Shown here in pieces: positions 59,200 to 64,000 of a DNA stretch of 64,000 nt. Each line of letters starts with the position of its first letter. Position 1 is the first letter of the stretch. Source of the stretch: JBEVJC01 sp040510375. GTDB taxonomy: Bacteria > Bacteroidota > Bacteroidia > Chitinophagales > Chitinophagaceae. A model generated the notes under the pieces. It searched no databases. It was not told the origin of the DNA and was given only the letters and a program-made list of their open reading frames with translations. A program made the translations under genes and the position numbers. The DNA is taken from assembly GCA_040510375.1 (NCBI GenBank), contig JBEVJC010000015.1, positions 1 to 64,000 of the forward strand, read 5' to 3'.

Positions 59200-60696
59200 A
59201 TGAGGAGATGGACCTTCTTTTTTCCTGTTGTATTTTTCCTGACTGCCTGTGGCACTAACAAACATGTATGGTCGCCCACAAAAAAATACGCGCCTGAAGT
59301 TCTTCAGAAAGATTATGCTATTTACCGGCAGATCCTTGAAGAAGCCCATCCCGGACTTTACTGGTATACGAGCAAGGATAGTATGGATCATTATTTCGAC
59401 TGGGGTTCGGAACAGTTGCACGATTCACTGGATGAGCAATCGTTCCGCAAAGTACTGATGTACGTAACCTCCAGGATTGATTGCGGTCATACATCCATTC
59501 GTTATTCTGCCAGGTATGAACATTATCTTGATACGGTTAAACTAACAAGGCTTTTTCCACTAAGCCTGAAGATCTGGGATAACAATGCGGTTGTGGCGCA
59601 AAACCTCAACCGGCGCGACAGCCTCCTGACGCGCGGCACCATCATCCGTTCAATCAATGGAACCCCCATCACTACCATTGTTGATTCACTTTTTAAATTT
59701 ATCCCGACCGATGGTTACAATATCACCCATAAATACCAGGCGCTGAGTAACCGCGGTTATTTTGGATCGCTGTACAGCACAGTTTACGGATTCAGGCGCC
59801 AATATGAAATCGGATATCTCGATTCGCTGGGCAACAGGAAGAATGTTGTTATCACCCCTTATTACCCCGCAGCCGACACCGCTGGAAGGGCGCTGCTGGC
59901 CGCGCGGCCGCGAATACCCAAACCTTCGGCAAGGGAACGGAAGACCAGGCAGCTGAATGCCGTGCGCCTGCTGAAAATCGATACTGTTTCACAGGTGGCA
60001 ATGATGGACCTGAATTCGTTCAGCAGGGGATATGGTCTTCGTGGTTTTTTCCGGCGATCGTTCAGGGCATTGAAAAAAAACAATATCCGGTATCTCATCA
60101 TTGATGTGCGGGGCAACGGAGGCGGCAGTGTTACCAATTCAACGATCCTTACTAAATACCTGGCTGATCACCGTTTTAAAATAGGTGATTCATTGTATGC
60201 AGTGGCGAGGAGAAAAAAATATGGCCGTTATATCCGGCACGACCTGACCAACCGCATATTCATGACCTTTTTTACTTCGCGTAAACGGGATGGTCTTTAT
60301 CACTTCAGTTATTTTGAAAGACATACATTCAAACCCCACAGGAAAAATCATTTTGATGGAAGGGTCTTTGTCATTACCGGCGGAAATTCTTTCTCGGCCA
60401 CTACACTATTTGCCAGTGCCATAAGAAACCAGCAAAATGTAACGCTGGTTGGCGAAGAAACCGGTGGGGCCGCTTATGGTAACAATGCCTGGCTGATCCC
60501 CGATGTGCGATTACCCGGTACCGGCGTGGGTTTCCGCCTTCCGCTCTTCCGTCTGGTGATTAATAAAGATCTTCCCAAAGACGGCAGGGGTGTACAGCCA
60601 CAGGTGTTTTCCGGTCCTACCCCGGAAGATGTAAAAAAAGGCCGCGATTATAAACTCGATGAAGTACTGCAGCTGATCAAAAAAGACAAGGGTTAA
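59200..60696 (+). CDS. S41 family C-terminal-processing-like peptidase, lipoprotein
   Basis: 498 residues; lipobox near residue 17 (FFLTAC). The N-terminal about 90 residues are a helical S41-associated domain; a PDZ-like core lies around GTIIRSINGTPITTIVDSLF. The protease part includes YLIIDVRGNGGGSVTNS, FVITGGNSFSATTLFASAI with the nucleophile region (Ser397/Ser399) and GEETGGAAYGNN. Role: cleavage of periplasmic proteins or peptides. It follows thiL by 21 bases. Its 3' end is duplicated 65 bases downstream. Confidence 0.9.
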   Translation: MRRWTFFFPVVFFLTACGTNKHVWSPTKKYAPEVLQKDYAIYRQILEEAHPGLYWYTSKDSMDHYFDWGSEQLHDSLDEQSFRKVLMYVTSRIDCGHTSIRYSARYEHYLDTVKLTRLFPLSLKIWDNNAVVAQNLNRRDSLLTRGTIIRSINGTPITTIVDSLFKFIPTDGYNITHKYQALSNRGYFGSLYSTVYGFRRQYEIGYLDSLGNRKNVVITPYYPAADTAGRALLAARPRIPKPSARERKTRQLNAVRLLKIDTVSQVAMMDLNSFSRGYGLRGFFRRSFRALKKNNIRYLIIDVRGNGGGSVTNSTILTKYLADHRFKIGDSLYAVARRKKYGRYIRHDLTNRIFMTFFTSRKRDGLYHFSYFERHTFKPHRKNHFDGRVFVITGGNSFSATTLFASAIRNQQNVTLVGEETGGAAYGNNAWLIPDVRLPGTGVGFRLPLFRLVINKDLPKDGRGVQPQVFSGPTPEDVKKGRDYKLDEVLQLIKKDKG

Positions 60697-60769
60697 TCAC
60701 TCTGATAATTAATAAGCCGGCCATCAGGTACCCGGCGCTGATTAAAAAAGACAAGGGCTCATCACTGCA
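60664..60769 (+). repeat. Duplicated 3' end of the S41 peptidase gene
   Basis: GCTGATCAAAAAAGACAAGG (60672) and GCTGATTAAAAAAGACAAGG (60737) are 65 bases apart, and the similarity continues for about 10 more bases (GGTTAATCACT versus GGCTCATCACT). The first copy is the gene end (LIKKDKG, stop); in the second, TAA has become TCA. The second copy also forms the end of the convergent omega-amidase gene. Confidence 0.85.
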
Positions 60770-61553
60770 CCAGGAGGAAATGGTCCGAATCGCCCAGGAA
60801 CGGAAGTTTTTCCCGGATGGCCAGTAATGTTTCTTTTTGTAATGTAATGGTGACGATACTTTCTACCCCTTCAGACTCATACAGGATTTCCCCAAGGGGA
60901 TCAATGACCATACTATCACCCGAATGATCAATACCGTTACCATCCACTCCCACCCGGTTGACCCCGACTACATAACACTGGTTTTCGATGGCTCTTGCAC
61001 GAAGTAAGGTTTTCCAGGCCGTGTTTCTTTTCTGCGGCCAGTTAGCGACATAAATCAAAACGTCGTATTCAGGCTCTTCCAACATTTGCTGACGGGCCCA
61101 GACCGGAAAACGCAGGTCGTAACATACCTGCAGGTTGATCTTCCATCCCTTCACCGAAGCGATCAGGCGTTTATTACCGGCGGTATAAAACTGATCCTCG
61201 CCCGCATACGCAAAAAGGTGTTTTTTATCATATATACCCAGCTGGCCATCGGGTAATACCCATAGAAGCCGGTTGAAATACTGGTCGTTCTCTTTGATAA
61301 TAACGCTGCCAGTTAGAATAATCCGGTTTTCTGCACTGACCCGTTTCATCCAGCCAACCGTTTCGCCATCCATTGTTTCTGCCAGCCTGCCGGGTTGCAT
61401 ACTGAATCCGGTACTGAACATTTCAGGGAGAACAACCACCTCGGCTCCTGGTCCGAGACCGCGAATCTTTTCTTCAAAGCGTGACAGGTTGGTGGTCCTA
61501 TCTTCCCAGGCAAGCTCCGACTGGATAAGGGTTATATTTAGATTAAATGCCAT
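60762..61553 (-). CDS. Nitrilase-superfamily omega-amidase (YafV-like)
   Basis: 263 residues. The Glu-Lys-Cys triad is visible: VVVLPEMFSTGF, YDKKHLFAYAGED and LQVCYDLRFPVW. The MFSTGF and FAYAGE segments are typical of omega-amidases that hydrolyse 2-oxoglutaramate and 2-oxosuccinamate in methionine salvage and amide repair. Cytoplasmic. Its stop codon lies in the duplicated S41 gene tail, so its last residues (FLLVQ) may have been shaped by that duplication. Confidence 0.92.
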   Translation of the reverse strand: MAFNLNITLIQSELAWEDRTTNLSRFEEKIRGLGPGAEVVVLPEMFSTGFSMQPGRLAETMDGETVGWMKRVSAENRIILTGSVIIKENDQYFNRLLWVLPDGQLGIYDKKHLFAYAGEDQFYTAGNKRLIASVKGWKINLQVCYDLRFPVWARQQMLEEPEYDVLIYVANWPQKRNTAWKTLLRARAIENQCYVVGVNRVGVDGNGIDHSGDSMVIDPLGEILYESEGVESIVTITLQKETLLAIREKLPFLGDSDHFLLVQ

Positions 61554-61742
61554 GGAAACTCTTTTCTGTGGGATTTTTACCCCCTAAAGATAGACCCATC
61601 TTTCTTATAAACCGATGATGCTGCCTGCCGGCCTATCATCTTAGAGGGAGTTTGCTGCCGGTTTAATTCGCCTCGGGCCGGAATTCCCCGAATCCTGACG
61701 GGCATTGATTTTGATTCCATTCCTGTATCAAATATTCAGATC

Positions 61743-62396
61743 ATGAAAACAAGAATTTTACCCCGCCTGCTTTTCACCTTGTTTACCATTTGTTTTTACC
61801 AGTTATCCCAGGCACAGCAATGGGTAATCAGCGATAAGGACCAGACCCGGCCCGATCCCAACCGTGATTATGGGATGGCCAGTTACGGAGCCATGATTGC
61901 TGAACCTTTTAACGGATATAACGAAATCCGCTTCAGCGCCACCGGTGATGCAGAAGCGTCGAGGTTTATTGTTGAATACAGTGTGGATGGAGTGGTTTAC
62001 CAGACTGCTGGTGAAATAATTCCAAATCTCACCACCGGCTTATATGCCATTAAACACTATACTCAAAACACAGAACCATTATTATACCGTGTCGGCATCC
62101 AGAATATTGCCGGTCGCATGAGTTATTCAAGAACTTTTATGGTCGATGGAATTCCGGTAGCACCCGTCCGCCTGATACCCAACTCAGGCAACCAGAATGT
62201 ACTGAACGTGATTTCCAACTGGCCCGTAATGCGGGTTAATTTATATTCCCTCGACGGAAACCAGGTGATGGCCAGGGATGTCAATGGTCAGCGCGATTTT
62301 ATTCCTGTCGCAATTCCCTCCCTGAGCAAGGGAATGTATATGGTGAGTTTTATCGGTGAAGGCTGGCAGTATACCACCAGGTTCCTGGTACCTTAA
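61743..62396 (+). CDS. Secreted protein with T9SS type A sorting domain
   Basis: 217 residues. Signal peptide about 1-24 (ending in SQAQ). The middle is a beta-sandwich-like segment (FNGYNEIRFSATGDAEASRFIVEYSVDG) resembling small fibronectin-like modules. The last about 75 residues match the type IX secretion C-terminal domain: VRLIPNSGNQNVLNVIS, MRVNLYSLDGNQVMARDV, LSKGMYMVSF and a closing TTRFLVP. It should be exported by the T9SS and attached to or released from the surface. No enzymatic domain seen. Confidence 0.8.
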   Translation: MKTRILPRLLFTLFTICFYQLSQAQQWVISDKDQTRPDPNRDYGMASYGAMIAEPFNGYNEIRFSATGDAEASRFIVEYSVDGVVYQTAGEIIPNLTTGLYAIKHYTQNTEPLLYRVGIQNIAGRMSYSRTFMVDGIPVAPVRLIPNSGNQNVLNVISNWPVMRVNLYSLDGNQVMARDVNGQRDFIPVAIPSLSKGMYMVSFIGEGWQYTTRFLVP

Positions 62397-62511
62397 AAAG
62401 CAGTACTATCCGCTGATACAGGTATACTCTCAGTAGTGGTCAATCAACGCCGCCATCCTACTCGTCTGTAAGTATTGAAGGGTGTTGGTTTTTATTCCAA
62501 ACTTACTTCCG

Positions 62512-63018
62512 TCAGATATCCGGATCTTTGACAGCTGAGTTCCGGCGGCTCGCCATCAGTCCCGAGAGGAATGGTATTACCAGGTTGGATTCAAATCCTT
62601 TTCCCGTCATATAATCAACCGTCTTCTTACGCCGGATCAGGTGCCCGTCTGAGCCGAGGCTGTCATATTTATCAGTAATGAGTTTTTCCATTTTTTGTAA
62701 ATAATCCTCCTCCGGGATCTCCGCCATCGCCTTTTTTATCAGGTACTCACTGATCTTCCGTTGTTTCAGTTCATAACAGATCCTGATCCTTCCCCAACCC
62801 TTCATACGGAACCGGCCCCCGGCATACGCCTTTACAAAACGCTCCTCGTTCAGGTAATCCTGCTCAATTAATGTGGCAATGATCGCGTCATGATCCTTTT
62901 TCCAGATACCCAACTCATACAACTTCTGCTGCACTTCATGATGACTCCGTTCCTGGTAACCGCAGTAATGCTGCAGTTTCCGGATAACCTGTTCGGTTGT
63001 AAGTGTTTTTTTAAACAT
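62512..63018 (-). CDS. recX: Regulatory protein RecX
   Basis: 168 residues from ATG 63018 (the longer frame to 63102 is not protein-like). Helical repeats typical of RecX: CGYQERSHHEVQQKLYELG, LIEQDYLNEERFVKAYAGGRFRMKGWGRIRICYELKQRKIS and YLIKKAMAEIP. RecX binds in the RecA filament groove and blocks or caps it. It is far from recA here, and divergent from dnaN. Confidence 0.9.
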   Translation of the reverse strand: MFKKTLTTEQVIRKLQHYCGYQERSHHEVQQKLYELGIWKKDHDAIIATLIEQDYLNEERFVKAYAGGRFRMKGWGRIRICYELKQRKISEYLIKKAMAEIPEEDYLQKMEKLITDKYDSLGSDGHLIRRKKTVDYMTGKGFESNLVIPFLSGLMASRRNSAVKDPDI

Positions 63019-63029
63019 TGTCTTAAATC

Positions 63030-63062
63030 TATCAACCCCTGGTGGATATTCCCCGGTTGATA
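63030..63062. promoter_or_regulatory. Inverted repeat upstream of recX
   Basis: TATCAACC and GGTTGATA are perfect 8-bp arms with a 17-base spacer, 12 bases before the recX start codon. It could be an operator or a leader hairpin. Confidence 0.3.
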
Positions 63063-63219
63063 AAATTAAACAATCATGGGAGAATGGCCGCGTGATAAAC
63101 ACATGATTTCCGGGTGTTTGGGACGTGGATAAAATGCCTATAACAATCCATCACCCTCCCGCTTTCCCCGCACCGCTTTAACCTAAAAATCAGTAGTTTC
63201 GCTCCATTCAAATTTTCAT

Positions 63220-64000
63220 ATGAAATTTATTGTCTCTTCCTCCACATTACTAAAACAACTACAGCATATTTCGGGCGTTATCAACGCCAATACGGTTCTT
63301 CCGATCCTGGAAGACTTCCTGTTTGAAGTTGAAAAAAATAAACTTACCGTAGTGGCTACCGACCTGGAAACGGTAATGCGGATCCAGCTGGATATTGAAG
63401 CAAGGGAAAGTGGCAAGGTTTGTATCCCCGCCAAAATCCTTGTTGATTCTTTAAAGAACCTGCCCGACCAGCCATTGACTTTTACTATTGATAAAAATTT
63501 CGGAGTAGAAATCACCAGCGACAATGGTAAATACAAGGTGATGGGAGAGAACCCCGATAATTTTCCAAAGGAACCTGCTGCGGATGATACCACTTCATTC
63601 ACATTGACCGGCTCGGCATTGATTACTGCAATCAATAAGACCCTTTTCGCTACCAGCAGTGATGATCTCCGTCCTGCCATGACAGGCGTATTTTTTGAAC
63701 TGGATAAAAAAGGGATGCAGTGTGTGGCCACAGATGCGCATCGCCTGGTTCGTTATAAACGCAAGGATGTAAGCTGCCCCCGTGCTGATACATTTATTGT
63801 TCCCCGTAAACCACTGAACCTCCTGAAATCGGCTATTTCCGCAAATGAAGATGAGCTGACCGTAAGTTATAATAATAACCATCTCTTTGTAAAACACGGT
63901 ACCACCCAGATGAGCTGTCGCCTGATCGACGCGCGGTTCCCCGACTATAAAGTGGTGATCCCTGCTGATAATCCTTACCGGTTAACGGTTAACAAGGCCG
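63220..64000 (+). CDS. dnaN: DNA polymerase III beta subunit (sliding clamp), partial
   Basis: 260 residues are visible, opening at ATG 63220 and cut by the window end. The first clamp domain reads MKFIVSSSTLLKQLQHIS, INANTVLPILEDFLFEV and VATDLETVMRIQL; the second has TSSDDLRPAMTGVFFEL, CVATDAHRLVRYKRKD and DARFPDYKVVIP. It forms the ring that holds replicative polymerase and repair factors on DNA. No dnaA lies before it in the window, so this is not evidently the origin region. TAGTTTCG upstream is a near-match to the promoter consensus. Confidence 0.95.
   Translation, partial: MKFIVSSSTLLKQLQHISGVINANTVLPILEDFLFEVEKNKLTVVATDLETVMRIQLDIEARESGKVCIPAKILVDSLKNLPDQPLTFTIDKNFGVEITSDNGKYKVMGENPDNFPKEPAADDTTSFTLTGSALITAINKTLFATSSDDLRPAMTGVFFELDKKGMQCVATDAHRLVRYKRKDVSCPRADTFIVPRKPLNLLKSAISANEDELTVSYNNNHLFVKHGTTQMSCRLIDARFPDYKVVIPADNPYRLTVNKA

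Noticed and set aside
63030..64000. Replication origin near dnaN
   Set aside because: No dnaA gene and no cluster of DnaA boxes is seen in the region before dnaN.

Overview
The window looks like ordinary chromosome from a member of the Bacteroidota, most likely the Chitinophagaceae (my inference). The signs are: exact TAnnTTTG promoter elements close to start codons; a DUF5606 protein, a MerC-family protein, a bacterial GH3-like acyl-adenylating enzyme and FUSC and OMP_b-brl-type proteins; a T9SS-type C-terminal sorting domain; and a RecA, UvrB, PolA, PcrA and DnaN set of Bacteroidota type. I saw no rRNA, tRNA, CRISPR array, complete insertion sequence or prophage. Both edges cut genes: an MBOAT acyltransferase at the left and dnaN at the right.

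Layout. 1-2749 (minus): glucosaminidase, SGNH hydrolase, MBOAT, probably an operon for envelope polysaccharide O-acetylation. 2892-9656 (plus): membrane protein, recA, OB-fold membrane protein, YceI, methylglyoxal synthase, uvrB and a small membrane peptide. 9733-9910: decayed 46-bp tandem repeats. 9988-15231 (plus): polA and a multi-PAS histidine kinase with 63-bp N-terminal repeats. 15230-19657 (minus): a TonB-plug-type outer-membrane protein, an ECF sigma factor, an anti-sigma-like protein and a Spy-like protein, overlapping and ending in one terminator. 19795-22344 (plus): DUF5606 protein and M3 peptidase. 22369-23888: SCO and a Fur-family regulator, divergent from merC across a near-perfect palindrome. 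24075-30910 (minus): a tight four-gene operon of SdiA-regulated-type lipoprotein, phosphoesterase/beta-barrel fusion, HD-PycTM protein and membrane-bound class III nucleotidyl cyclase. 31166-37288: SnoaL-like protein, GH25 lysozyme, a degenerate RAYT, PcrA and a helical-repeat protein. 37289-37792: a 504-base gap with a predicted small RNA and a duplicated gene tail. 37793-47136: M28 peptidase, FUSC, Na+/H+ antiporter, short asparaginase, OmpA lipoprotein, MFS exporter and ArsC/Spx-like protein. 47177-52807: CmoA, ICMT-like protein, Nfu, SRPBCC, M23 peptidase, PnuC, NadR-type kinase and MtgA. 53035-64000: LysE, GH3, a glycosyltransferase fusion, inositol monophosphatase, ThiL, S41 peptidase, omega-amidase, a T9SS-sorted protein, RecX and DnaN.

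What stands out. (1) The HD-PycTM plus cyclase pair resembles a Pycsar (cyclic-pyrimidine) module, but its cyclase is membrane-bound, its effector carries an HD phosphohydrolase domain, and it sits in an operon with two envelope proteins. The two residues that select purines in class III cyclases are replaced (Gln229, Ala301) while the metal and transition-state residues remain. (2) Three unrelated genes (merC, the M28 peptidase, the S41 peptidase) each have a decayed tandem copy of their own 3' end just downstream. (3) A roughly 185-nt transcript with its own promoter and terminator is predicted at 37414-37599. (4) The histidine kinase starts with three 21-residue repeats whose DNA forms hairpins, one base pair of which covaries.

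Limits. All family calls come from reading motifs; no search was run. Promoters, operators and RNAs are sequence predictions.
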